Of a stretch of DNA of 34,052 nt, positions 1 to 7,273 are shown in pieces. Below the pieces are notes generated by a model that saw nothing but the letters and a program-made list of their open reading frames with translations, searched no databases and was not told the origin of the DNA. How positions within the stretch are numbered: position 1 is the stretch's first letter; the number at the start of each line of letters is the position of its first letter. Origin of the DNA: Candidatus Mailhella merdavium (GTDB taxonomy: Bacteria > Desulfobacterota > Desulfovibrionia > Desulfovibrionales > Desulfovibrionaceae); contig DWXS01000051.1 of NCBI GenBank assembly GCA_019119045.1, positions 1 to 34,052 of the forward strand. The letters run 5' to 3'. Made by a program: the position numbers and the translations under genes.

Positions 1-28
1 ATTCCGTTCAGCCTTGTCGGCGACATGC

Positions 29-406
29 CTACAGTACGGCCACAGCCTCAATCTCCACCTTCGCACCCTTGGGAAGAGCCGCCACGGCGACACAAGAGCG
101 CGCGGGAGCATCGGAGGGGAAAACTTCGGCATACACGCCGTTCACGGTCTGAAAATCCGCCATATCCGTCAGAAAGACCGTCGCTTTCACCACCTGAGAC
201 GGAGAAGCGCCTGCCGCGGCAAGCACAGCCTTCATATTCTTAAGCGCCTGAGCGGCCTGTTCGCCGACATTCGGGGAAACCAGTTCGCCACTGGCAGGAT
301 TCATACCGATCTGACCGGAAAGATACAGCGTGTCGCCGGCTTTGATGGCCTGAGAATACGGCCCGATAGCCGCAGGAGCGTCGGCAGAAGCAATAACTTT
401 TTTCAT
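29..406 (-). CDS. ridA: RidA family enamine/imine deaminase (125 aa)
   Basis: Seen: full-length YjgF/YER057c/UK114 protein with the opening block SADAPAAIGPYSQAI, the central GQIGMNP and the C-terminal ARSCVAVAALPKGAKVEIE, whose Arg corresponds to the carboxylate-binding Arg of active RidA. The start at 406 is chosen because GGAGG lies at 416-420; the frame stays open upstream but overlaps the OsmC gene. Known: RidA hydrolyses reactive 2-aminoacrylate and related enamines released by PLP-dependent dehydratases, protecting other PLP enzymes in the cytoplasm. Context: it lies 20 nt downstream of the OsmC-like gene and is probably cotranscribed with it. The PLP enzyme at 2398 is a plausible source of its substrate (inference). 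Confidence 0.93.
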   Translation of the reverse strand: MKKVIASADAPAAIGPYSQAIKAGDTLYLSGQIGMNPASGELVSPNVGEQAAQALKNMKAVLAAAGASPSQVVKATVFLTDMADFQTVNGVYAEVFPSDAPARSCVAVAALPKGAKVEIEAVAVL

Positions 407-426
407 GGCGATTGACCTCCACAGGT

Positions 427-837
427 CTACTTTTTCCAGTTGAACGTGAAAACCTGCTCCACATCGGGATGCAGACTCAAATGAACGGGGCATGTATGGG
501 CACAGTTTTCTATCGCCGCCTTCTGACGGGGAGTGTATTCCCGATCCGGCATATCGAGGATAACCTCGATTTTCCCGATACGACGCGGATTTGCACTCAT
601 GGTTTTAATGATTTCGATGGATGTTCCGGTTACATCAACATCATGGGTCTTGGCATAAATGCCGATGATGGTCATGCAGCATGTGGCCAGAGCTGTGGCA
701 CACAAATCCGTGGGAGAAAACGCCTCTCCCTTGCCGTTATTATCTACCGGTGCGTCAGTGACAATGGTCGTTCCGCTCGCAATATGCGTGCATTCCACAC
801 GCAGATCGCCAAGGTACACAGCTTTCATGTTTGCCAT
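427..837 (-). CDS. OsmC family peroxiredoxin-like protein (136 aa)
   Basis: Seen: a 136-residue OsmC/Ohr-fold protein with the Cys-bearing helix TDLCATALATCC (the central helix of the family) and a second Cys pair in CAHTCPVHLSLHPDV. A purine-rich SD (AAAGGAGA) sits just upstream of the first ATG. Known: OsmC/Ohr proteins reduce organic hydroperoxides through two cysteines, but many OsmC-like proteins of this short type have no assigned substrate. Context: it is followed by ridA and preceded by a TGTCGACA palindrome at 910-923 that also occurs in the divergent control region at 2279-2340. It is therefore probably under the GntR regulator next door. Detoxification of a thiol or peroxide arising from amino-acid breakdown is inference. 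Confidence 0.9.
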   Translation of the reverse strand: MANMKAVYLGDLRVECTHIASGTTIVTDAPVDNNGKGEAFSPTDLCATALATCCMTIIGIYAKTHDVDVTGTSIEIIKTMSANPRRIGKIEVILDMPDREYTPRQKAAIENCAHTCPVHLSLHPDVEQVFTFNWKK

Positions 838-909
838 ACCATCTCCTTTGTTGGCGGGAATATTCCCCTTGAACAGGCTATCCTCATTTTACATATCTAG
901 TCAACAGTC

Positions 910-923
910 TACTGTCGACAATA
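910..923. promoter_or_regulatory. Putative GntR operator upstream of the OsmC-ridA genes
   Basis: Perfect 8-bp palindrome TGTCGACA at 913-920, extended by matching TA/TA at the outer positions (TACTGTCGACAATA). The same core occurs three times in the control region at 2279-2340, including an equivalent TACTGTCGACA at 2330-2340. An adjoining AGTCAACA at 899-906 is a degenerate copy. Assignment to the GntR protein encoded at 984-1688 is inference from proximity and repetition. Confidence 0.6.
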
Positions 924-983
924 TTTATGTAAAAATTTCCCTTCAGTATTTCAGACGGACTCGAACTTTACGTTCTTGAGGAA

Positions 984-1688
984 TTATTCCGTCGGAAAAT
1001 GCGCTTTCCCCTTTTTTCGGGTCGCGGGGGCAGGCTTTTCGCAATATCTGGCAAGACGCTCGGCAGATTCCGCATAGTGGGCGCGCACGGTATCTTCGAT
1101 AATCTGCGGATCTCCTCCGCACATGGCCTCATAAATACGGCTATGCCTGTCATAAAGTTCCTCGGGGGTATAGAGCGTACGCCACTGCCGATACATGAGA
1201 AACTTGGAAATGACCCTGCTTGAACGGCTGGCAAGAAAACGGAGAAGAGGATTGTCCGAAAGAGAAAGAATCGTTTCATGAAACTCCGTGCCGAGTGTGG
1301 CGTGTTCGTCAAAGGCCTCTCCCGTACGCACGGCTTCACGCATCTGGTCGATAATTGCCGCAAGCCTGTCGCGAATTTCCGAAGGAAGATTCCGGGCGGC
1401 TTTGGCGGCCGCAGCCCCCTCCAGCAGCCCGCTCAGTTCATAACTGTTCCGTATTCCTTCCGGCGTAAGAACCGTAACGCATCTGCCCCGCTTGGGATGG
1501 GACATGAGCAGTCCTTCCGTTTCCAGTTGATACAGAGCCTCACGCACGGGGGCACGGCTGATGCCGCACTCCTCGGCCAGACCAGCCTCTCCCACGCTGT
1601 CGCCCCCGCGTAATTTTCCATTACGGATACGCTGCCTGATAAGCTGGGCAACCTGCTCGCCATACGTCTGTTTACTGAAACGCTGCAC
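984..1688 (-). CDS. GntR family regulator, FadR/FCD subfamily (234 aa)
   Basis: Seen: N-terminal winged helix-turn-helix, about residues 8-70, with the recognition segment GISRAPVREALYQLETEGLL. A C-terminal all-helical FCD domain (about 80-220) has metal- and effector-ligand-type residues in EFHETILSLSDNPLL and DRHSRIYEAMCGGD. Length is normal for the family. Known: FCD regulators bind small organic or amino acids and usually repress neighbouring catabolic operons as dimers on palindromes. Context: between the OsmC-ridA pair and the ybaK-like gene, all leftward. The repeated TGTCGACA palindromes in front of both transcription units are the best candidate operators. The inducer is unknown; a peptide-derived amino acid is a reasonable guess. 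Confidence 0.93.
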   Translation of the reverse strand: MQRFSKQTYGEQVAQLIRQRIRNGKLRGGDSVGEAGLAEECGISRAPVREALYQLETEGLLMSHPKRGRCVTVLTPEGIRNSYELSGLLEGAAAAKAARNLPSEIRDRLAAIIDQMREAVRTGEAFDEHATLGTEFHETILSLSDNPLLRFLASRSSRVISKFLMYRQWRTLYTPEELYDRHSRIYEAMCGGDPQIIEDTVRAHYAESAERLARYCEKPAPATRKKGKAHFPTE

Positions 1689-1741
1689 AAGTCCTCCGCT
1701 GTCTGTTCAAAAAGAAGCTATAGGATACCCCGGGAATGCCG

Positions 1742-2248
1742 TCAAACCCGATGTGTTCCTGTACTCGCAAAATTTCCCACTATGGGCGACACCAGATCAA
1801 ATACACGGGGCGACACAACGGCAATAACGCCACGTCTGCCGGCATTCACAAAAAGTTGCGGCATCTGCAACAGCGTTTCCTGCAGAAATACGGGAACGGG
1901 TGATATTAATCCGAATGGACAGATTCCTCCGGGCAGGTACCCCGTCAGTTCACGGGCTGCAGCCGGAGAGGACGGATAGAGACGGCGTATGCCGGAAAGA
2001 CGCTCCAGTTTACGCAAAGAGACTCTTGTATCGCCGTGCATGAGCGCCATGACCGCGCGCCGTTCCTCACCTTCCTGCCCGTTGTCGAATACCAGACTCT
2101 TGACGACGGCGTGTTCGTCAATGCCCAGCTGCCGGGCTGCATCGCCGGTTCCGCCGCCCTCTGTGTAGCGATAGTCCAGACGGCGGACGGAAATACCTGC
2201 ATTCCGCAATATCCGCAGGGCAGCCGGCTCCTTTTCGTTTTCTACCAT
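1742..2248 (-). CDS. YbaK/EbsC family aminoacyl-tRNA deacylase-like protein (168 aa)
   Basis: Seen: YbaK fold with the conserved Lys in VVKSLVF, the MALMHGDTRVSLRKLERL segment, the GYLPGGICPFGL loop and the closing VFVNAGRRG-like strand (LFVNAGRRG). Length is typical for free-standing members. GGAGGAAGAAG precedes the ATG. Known: relatives hydrolyse mischarged Cys- or Ala-tRNA(Pro), or act as prolyl-tRNA editing factors in trans. Context: the first leftward gene from the divergent promoter region, 53 nt upstream of the GntR gene and divergent from the PLP enzyme gene. Editing of tRNA mischarged when an amino acid accumulates would suit this locus, but the substrate cannot be read from sequence. 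Confidence 0.9.
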   Translation of the reverse strand: MVENEKEPAALRILRNAGISVRRLDYRYTEGGGTGDAARQLGIDEHAVVKSLVFDNGQEGEERRAVMALMHGDTRVSLRKLERLSGIRRLYPSSPAAARELTGYLPGGICPFGLISPVPVFLQETLLQMPQLFVNAGRRGVIAVVSPRVFDLVSPIVGNFASTGTHRV

Positions 2249-2272
2249 CTTCTTCCTCCCGGAGGGCAGAAC

Positions 2273-2301
2273 ATATTATGTCGACAAAATCCAGTCGACA
2301 A
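2273..2301 (-). promoter_or_regulatory. Leftward promoter for ybaK-like/GntR genes
   Basis: On the minus strand TTGTCG (2296-2301) is followed after 17 bp by TAATAT (2273-2278), a fair sigma-70 match placed 25 bp upstream of the start codon at 2248. Two TGTCGACA-type palindromes (2279-2286 and 2293-2300) lie inside it, so a bound repressor would block it. Confidence 0.5.
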
Positions 2302-2340
2302 TTATTGACAGTATTTTTTTTCTCAAACATACTGTCGACA
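2279..2340. promoter_or_regulatory. Cluster of three TGTCGACA operators in the divergent control region
   Basis: TGTCGACA at 2279-2286, AGTCGACA at 2293-2300 and TGTCGACA at 2333-2340 occur within 62 bp. The first two lie in the leftward promoter, and the third abuts and overlaps the -10 of the rightward promoter. A further copy is at 913-920 upstream of the OsmC gene. Repetition of an 8-bp palindrome at exactly the two promoter regions around a GntR gene is the evidence; protein binding is inferred. Confidence 0.65.
2305..2333 (+). promoter_or_regulatory. Rightward promoter of the PLP enzyme/peptide importer operon
   Basis: A perfect TTGACA (2305-2310) is followed after 17 bp by CATACT (2328-2333), 4 of 6 to the -10 consensus. 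The operator 2333-2340 begins on the last base of the -10. Transcription would start near 2340, leaving a leader of about 57 nt before the ATG at 2398, with AGGAGG at 2387-2392. Confidence 0.65.
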
Positions 2341-2397
2341 GGATAACAAAAGGTGCATCCCCTCCGTCAATAACCGATTCCTGTCCAGGAGGATAGT

Positions 2398-3630
2398 ATG
2401 AACGCCGAATGTATCGGCCTTGTCTGCCGTGACTGCGGAAAAAAACTCACCGAGTCCGAATTTTCTCTGACCTGCCCTTCCTGCGGCGCGCCCATGCGTG
2501 TCGCCTTTGCGGAGGGTTCCATAGGCAAGGCGTTGAAAGACGGAATGCCGGCATATGATGATCGCTCCTATCTGTATCAGTGGCGTTCCATCCTTCCGAT
2601 CAGGGACGAATCTCTCATCTCCCGAGTCAGTCTGGGAGAAACGGAGACACCCCTTCTCCGCTCCAACCGGTACGGGCCGAGCAGGGGAATATCCGACCTG
2701 TATTTCAAGATTGAACAGGGGCCGACTTTGTCGCTCAAGGACAGAGGAACGGCCCTTTGTGTACTCAAGGCCCTGGAAGGCGGACACGAGACCATCTGTC
2801 TTTCCTCTTCCGGAAATAATTCCGCGAGCATTTCTGCTTATGGGTCACGGGCGGGACTTCGCCCCGTGGTCTTTGTCCAGAAGCAGGTGTCTGCCGCCAA
2901 GATATTCAAAAGCATTGTCTATGGGGGCAAGGTCATACGCATCGACGGAGACATGGCTGCGGCCAGCAGACTGTGCGGGGCCATGGTCAAGGAAAGAGGC
3001 TGGTATCAGTGCGGAGGCCCCAATCCCTACCGTGTCGCCGGCAAGCGTACTTTTGCCTATGGAATAGTACAGCAGCTCGGCCGGGCTCCGGACACCGTGC
3101 TGATTCCCTGCGGAGGCGGCGCAGGTATGGTCGCGGCCTTTGACGGTTTTTCCGAAATGTTTGAAGCAGGCATCATCGATCATATGCCGCGTCTTGTGGC
3201 CGTTCAGCTTGCGGCCTGCAATCCCATCGAGCAGGCCTTCCTTGCCGGAAAAGAGACCGTCTCCCCGATAGAGAAAAAGCCTTCTCTCTCCGACGCGATC
3301 ATGAATAATAATCCGCACTGGGGCAAATACTGTCTTCAGGCGGCCCGCAGCACGGGGGGCACCGTGCTGTCCATAACAGATGAAGAATTCCTGAAGGTTA
3401 TCAGAGCCCTCGGCCGGGAAGAAGGCATTTTCACCGAACCGGCCGGCTGTGCTTCCGTTGCCGCTCTGGAAAAACTTGTCAAAATGCCGGGCTTTGAAAA
3501 TCCCGGACTGACCGTGTGCAACCTGACGGGACATGGTCTGAACAGTCCTCAGGTGGCTACCAGCGAAAAAGAATATCCTGAAGTTGTAGCAGCGACTCTG
3601 GATGCTGTTGAAGCCTGTCTGGCGCAATAA
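2398..3630 (+). CDS. Threonine-synthase-like fold-type II PLP enzyme (410 aa)
   Basis: Seen: N-terminal zinc-ribbon (Cys 10, 13, 26, 29), then a tryptophan-synthase-beta fold with the PLP Lys in SLKDRG (K114), the substrate-binding loop SSSGNNSAS and the phosphate-binding glycine loop IPCGGGAGM. The C-terminal EPAGCASVAALEKL is a family hallmark. RBS AGGAGG at 2387-2392. Known: this architecture covers threonine synthase and relatives such as cysteate synthase and ammonia-lyases. Context: first gene of a peptide-uptake operon with a GntR operator, with ridA nearby. A catabolic lyase or ammonia-lyase releasing an enamine therefore seems more likely than biosynthetic threonine synthase. This is inference; substrate specificity cannot be read here. 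Confidence 0.85.
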   Translation: MNAECIGLVCRDCGKKLTESEFSLTCPSCGAPMRVAFAEGSIGKALKDGMPAYDDRSYLYQWRSILPIRDESLISRVSLGETETPLLRSNRYGPSRGISDLYFKIEQGPTLSLKDRGTALCVLKALEGGHETICLSSSGNNSASISAYGSRAGLRPVVFVQKQVSAAKIFKSIVYGGKVIRIDGDMAAASRLCGAMVKERGWYQCGGPNPYRVAGKRTFAYGIVQQLGRAPDTVLIPCGGGAGMVAAFDGFSEMFEAGIIDHMPRLVAVQLAACNPIEQAFLAGKETVSPIEKKPSLSDAIMNNNPHWGKYCLQAARSTGGTVLSITDEEFLKVIRALGREEGIFTEPAGCASVAALEKLVKMPGFENPGLTVCNLTGHGLNSPQVATSEKEYPEVVAATLDAVEACLAQ

Positions 3631-3642
3631 ATTGAAGGAAGT

Positions 3643-3683
3643 ATTGCCGATGTTCCCGGCATGATTCCTCAAGAATCGGCAAT
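3643..3683 (+). other. Intercistronic inverted repeat before the binding-protein gene
   Basis: ATTGCCGAT (3643-3651) pairs perfectly with ATCGGCAAT (3675-3683) around a 23-nt loop. A second, overlapping hairpin GATTC (3663-3667)/GAATC (3673-3677) uses part of the same arm, so the two are mutually exclusive. There is no U-run, so this is not a simple terminator. A role in mRNA processing or in tuning expression of the binding protein is possible. Confidence 0.4.
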
Positions 3684-3707
3684 CCCCATCACCTCAAGGA
3701 GGTTAGT

Positions 3708-5294
3708 ATGAGAAAGTTGTCCTGGCTCCTTGCCCCCTTCATGGCTTTTGTTCTCGGCATGGGAGGAACGGCCCTTGCCCGGGAATTCGTCATCGGCGTG
3801 GAGAGCATAGCGGAAACACTCGATCCCCACGACTCCATGGCAGGACAGGGGTTCGACTACCGTGGACATGTGTATGACTCCATTGTCTGGCTTGACGGTA
3901 CGGGCAACCCCAAGCCCGGGCTGGTAACGGAATGGAAGAATATCGATCCCAACACATGGGAACTGACCGTGCGTTCCGATGTCAAGTTCCACAACGGCGC
4001 ACCCCTCACAGCGGAAGATATCGCCTTTTCGCTGTGGCGTACCTGCAATGTCCCCGGAACGGACAGCCCCATGTCACTGGTCGGAAATCTGGTGAGCGAG
4101 CGCATAGTCGTCTCTCCCACCAAGCTGATCCTGAAGACGGCCACGCCCCAGCCCATCCTCATGCGCTATCTGGGCATGGTTCCCGTGGTCTCCAAGGCCG
4201 TCGGTGAAAAATACATGCAGGTGAACGATTATAATACGGGCGTGGCCAGCATCGGCACCGGTCCCTATAAGCTTAAGGAATTCGTAACCGGACAGCGCAT
4301 TGTACTCGAGCGCAACGAAGACTACTGGGGAAAAAAGCCTGCCTGGGAGAAGGTCACCCTGCTCAATATCGAAAAGCCTGAAAGCCGTGTCTCCGCACTT
4401 CTGGCAGGCGACGTCGATCTGATCAACAATGTGCCGGCAGAACAGCTCGTAAGCCTGGACAGCAATCCCGATGTCAAGGTATGGCGCGCAAAGTCCTCCC
4501 TGTTCCGTTTCCTGATTATGGATCAGTACACGGACTCCCCCTCGGATATGACCGACAATGACGGCAATCCGATGACGAAGAACCCCTTCAAGGACTGGAA
4601 GGTCCGCAAAGCCATTTCTCTGGCCATAAACCGCGACGCACTGATCTCGACTGCGCTTGAAGGTCTGGGAATTCCCGCCGGTCAGCTTCTTGACGAAGGA
4701 TTCTCCGGTGTGGATCCGACTCTGAAGCCCGATTCCTACAATCCGAAAGAAGCCCGTCGTCTGCTTGCCGAAGCCGGCTATCCTGACGGGTTCCGTGTTG
4801 TGCTGCACGGCTCTTCCGGCCACTACTACAACGCCCCGCAGGTGGTGGAAACCATCGGACAGATGCTCGCCCGTGTAGGTATCAAGACCACCATCGAAAT
4901 TCATCCGAGAGCGGAATACTCCAGAGCCGGACGGCGTTTTGAATACAGCTTTGCGCTGTTCGGCTGGGGCGTCTATGTCGGGGAAACCAGCGAAACCATC
5001 ATGGCTCTGCTCATGACCAACGATCCCAAGACCGGAACGGGCTTCGCCAACCGCGGCAGATATTCCAATCCCAAGGTAGACGAGGCGGCTCGCGTGGCTC
5101 TTGCGGAATTCGATCCGGAAAAGCGTGACAAGCTGCTGGCCAAAACCGTACGCATCGCCATGGAAGACTACGGCATCATGCCGCTCTACTTCGGCATGGG
5201 TGTCTGGGCATCCAAGGCCGACGTCAACTTTGACGCTCGTGCGGACAGTCGTACTCTGGCCATTCTGGCTACCCCCGCAGATGACAACAAGTAA
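3708..5294 (+). CDS. ABC transporter substrate-binding protein, family 5 (peptide type, 528 aa)
   Basis: Seen: signal peptide (residues 1-24, cleavage after ALA; no lipobox Cys, so a soluble periplasmic protein). The SBP_bac_5 fold follows, with LTVRSDVKFHNGAPLTAEDIAFS near the N-terminus and the family pattern VRKAISLAINRDALI in the middle. Length is typical of DppA/OppA-like proteins. Strong RBS AAGGAGGT at 3695-3702. Known: family 5 binding proteins capture di- and oligopeptides, opines, nickel chelates or glutathione and deliver them to a two-permease, two-ATPase importer. Context: the full importer and two peptidases follow, which supports a peptide or modified-peptide substrate. It lies 77 nt after the PLP enzyme gene. 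Confidence 0.95.
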   Translation: MRKLSWLLAPFMAFVLGMGGTALAREFVIGVESIAETLDPHDSMAGQGFDYRGHVYDSIVWLDGTGNPKPGLVTEWKNIDPNTWELTVRSDVKFHNGAPLTAEDIAFSLWRTCNVPGTDSPMSLVGNLVSERIVVSPTKLILKTATPQPILMRYLGMVPVVSKAVGEKYMQVNDYNTGVASIGTGPYKLKEFVTGQRIVLERNEDYWGKKPAWEKVTLLNIEKPESRVSALLAGDVDLINNVPAEQLVSLDSNPDVKVWRAKSSLFRFLIMDQYTDSPSDMTDNDGNPMTKNPFKDWKVRKAISLAINRDALISTALEGLGIPAGQLLDEGFSGVDPTLKPDSYNPKEARRLLAEAGYPDGFRVVLHGSSGHYYNAPQVVETIGQMLARVGIKTTIEIHPRAEYSRAGRRFEYSFALFGWGVYVGETSETIMALLMTNDPKTGTGFANRGRYSNPKVDEAARVALAEFDPEKRDKLLAKTVRIAMEDYGIMPLYFGMGVWASKADVNFDARADSRTLAILATPADDNK

Positions 5295-5302
5295 ATAACC
5301 GA

Positions 5303-5328
5303 GGGTAGGCCCCGTATGGGGTCTGCCC
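5303..5328 (+). other. Stable hairpin between binding-protein and permease genes
   Basis: The arms 5303-5313 and 5318-5328 form an 11-bp stem (two G-U wobbles) with a GTAT tetraloop and no U-run. Known: hairpins at this place in binding-protein transport operons often protect the 3' end of the upstream message or partly terminate transcription, giving excess binding protein over permease. That role is inferred here. Confidence 0.55.
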
Positions 5329-5378
5329 GTTCCCGTAGACATCCGGCATGCTCCTGCCGCCCCAGAAGGAGATGCAAC

Positions 5379-6362
5379 ATGTTTGCTTTTTTTGTCCGGA
5401 GACTCGGCCAGGCGATTCTGGCTCTCTTCTGCACATCGGTGCTCATTTTTCTTGCGGTCTATGCCATAGGCGACCCGGCCGAAGTTCTCATTGATCCGCA
5501 GGCCACCGACGCGCAGGTGGCACAGCTTCGAGCTGTACTCGGTCTGGACAAGCCGCTCTGGCAGCAATACCTCCTTTTTCTGGACAGGGCTTTCCACGGC
5601 AGTCTCGGTCTTTCCTATTTCTACAAGGTGGACGCGCTGGATCTTATCCTCCAGCGTATGCCGGCCACCTTTGAACTGGCGATCGTGGCATCCCTTCTCG
5701 CCCTGCTCATCGGAATACCTCTCGGTTTCGTTGCCGGCGTCCGGCACGACACCGTAGCGGGTCGCGCCATCATGGGCTTTTCCATTGCCGGCTTCAGTCT
5801 GCCCGCTTTCTGGGTCGGGCTGTGCCTGATCAAATTTTTTGCCGCCGATCTCCAATGGCTGCCCTCAATCGGCAGGGGAGAAACCCGCGAGCTGTTCGGC
5901 ATCCAATGGAGTATTCTGACTCTTGACGGATGGGCTCACATCATTCTTCCCGCAATTACGCTCTCTCTGGCAAAACTGGCCCTCATCATCCGACTGACCC
6001 GGGCCGGCGTGAGAGAGGCCATGCTGATGGACTACATCAAGTTCGCCCGCGCCAAAGGCCTGCGTCCCCGGCGTATTCTCGGCGTCTATGTCATGAAGAA
6101 CATCCTCATTCCCATCATCACCGTATTCGGCCTCGAACTTGCCAGACTGCTCACGGGCGCGATGATTGTGGAATCCGTGTTCGCCTGGCCCGGCATGGGC
6201 AAACTCCTCATAGACTCCATGGGAGTTCTGGATCGCCCCATACTTGTTGCCTTCCTTCTCATTACCGTGGCCACCTTCATCGTCATCAATTTCATCGTCG
6301 ACATGCTCTATTCGGTCATTGACCCCCGCATTCGCCTTGGAGGAGGATCACGCAATGGCTAG
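5379..6362 (+). CDS. Peptide ABC transporter permease, DppB-like (327 aa)
   Basis: Seen: N-terminal FFVRRLGQAILALFCTSVLIF membrane helix and five further hydrophobic segments. The EAA loop (about residues 205-235) contains DYIKFARAKGLRPRRIL, and MIVESVFAWPGMGKLL closes the last cytoplasmic region. The start at 5379 is preferred over the longer frame because AGAAGGAGA lies at 5364-5372 and the extra upstream residues are Arg/Cys-rich and unlike the family. Inner-membrane half-channel of the importer. Its stop codon overlaps the start of the next permease by 8 nt, indicating translational coupling. Confidence 0.94.
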   Translation: MFAFFVRRLGQAILALFCTSVLIFLAVYAIGDPAEVLIDPQATDAQVAQLRAVLGLDKPLWQQYLLFLDRAFHGSLGLSYFYKVDALDLILQRMPATFELAIVASLLALLIGIPLGFVAGVRHDTVAGRAIMGFSIAGFSLPAFWVGLCLIKFFAADLQWLPSIGRGETRELFGIQWSILTLDGWAHIILPAITLSLAKLALIIRLTRAGVREAMLMDYIKFARAKGLRPRRILGVYVMKNILIPIITVFGLELARLLTGAMIVESVFAWPGMGKLLIDSMGVLDRPILVAFLLITVATFIVINFIVDMLYSVIDPRIRLGGGSRNG

Positions 6363-7263
6363 CAGCCCCGCCCCCGCGTCCCGACAGGAAGAAAGCCGCT
6401 TCAGGCGGATTGCCAGAGAATATTTTGAAAGTCCGCTGGCAACCATTGCCCTTGTCGTCTTTTGCCTTATTCTTCTTGCCGCTCTGTTTGCCCCCTGGAT
6501 ATCGCCCCAAAATCCCTACGACCCGCTTGAAATCAACTTCATGGATGCGCGCCTTGCTCCGGGCAGTCAGGCCTCGGAAAGCGACATGACCTACTGGCTC
6601 GGCACTGACGCTCAGGGCAGAGACATGGTGAGCAGTATTCTGTACGGCATCCGTATCAGTCTGGCCGTGGGGGTTCTCAGCTCCTTCATCGCCATGCTGG
6701 TAGGGGCGGCTCTGGGGCTTGTATCCTCCTACCTCGGGGGCTTCTTCGACGCTCTGCTCATGAGAATCGTGGAAATCCAGATAAGTCTGCCCTCGGCTCT
6801 GGTGGCCCTGGTTTTCATTGCCTTGTTCGGCCGGGGAGTGGACAGGCTCATCATTGCGCTGGTACTGGTACAATGGGCCTACTTTGCCCGAACGGTGCGA
6901 GCCTCTGCTCTTTCGGAAAAGAACAAGGAATATGTGGAAGCGGCAACCTGCCTTGCCATGCCCACATGGCGCATCATTTTCCAGTATATTTTCCCCAACT
7001 GCCTTGCCCCCCTTCTGGTCATCGTCACCATCCAGATGAGCCATGCCATTACGCTGGAGGCATCTCTTTCCTTCCTCGGACTGGGACTGCCCATTACGGA
7101 ACCCTCTCTGGGGCTGCTTATTTCCAACGGATTCCGTCATCTGATGAACGGACGCTACTGGATCAGCATGTATCCCGGCGTGGCGCTTTTTGTTCTGGTC
7201 ATGTCCATCAATCTTGTGGCGGACAGGCTGCGCGACATTTTCAACCCCAGGCTGCAACGCTGA
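6355..7263 (+). CDS. Peptide ABC transporter permease, DppC-like (302 aa)
   Basis: Seen: cytoplasmic N-terminus of about 30 residues (FRRIAREYFESPLA, typical of DppC/OppC), a first membrane helix, a periplasmic segment with YWLGTDAQGRDMVS, and five further helices. The EAA loop contains KEYVEAATCLAMPTWRII, and ITLEASLSFLGLGLP follows, all DppC/OppC hallmarks. The start at 6355 is supported by GGAGGATCA just upstream and by the overlap with the preceding gene. Pairs with the 5379-6362 permease to form the membrane channel. Expression is coupled within the operon. Confidence 0.94.
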   Translation: MASSPAPASRQEESRFRRIAREYFESPLATIALVVFCLILLAALFAPWISPQNPYDPLEINFMDARLAPGSQASESDMTYWLGTDAQGRDMVSSILYGIRISLAVGVLSSFIAMLVGAALGLVSSYLGGFFDALLMRIVEIQISLPSALVALVFIALFGRGVDRLIIALVLVQWAYFARTVRASALSEKNKEYVEAATCLAMPTWRIIFQYIFPNCLAPLLVIVTIQMSHAITLEASLSFLGLGLPITEPSLGLLISNGFRHLMNGRYWISMYPGVALFVLVMSINLVADRLRDIFNPRLQR

Positions 7264-7273
7264 AGGAGTTCCC

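Noticed and set aside
4074-5855. 593-codon leftward open frame opposite the binding-protein and permease genes
   Set aside because: Antisense shadow of two well-supported genes; His/Gly/Arg-rich, no family features, no RBS.
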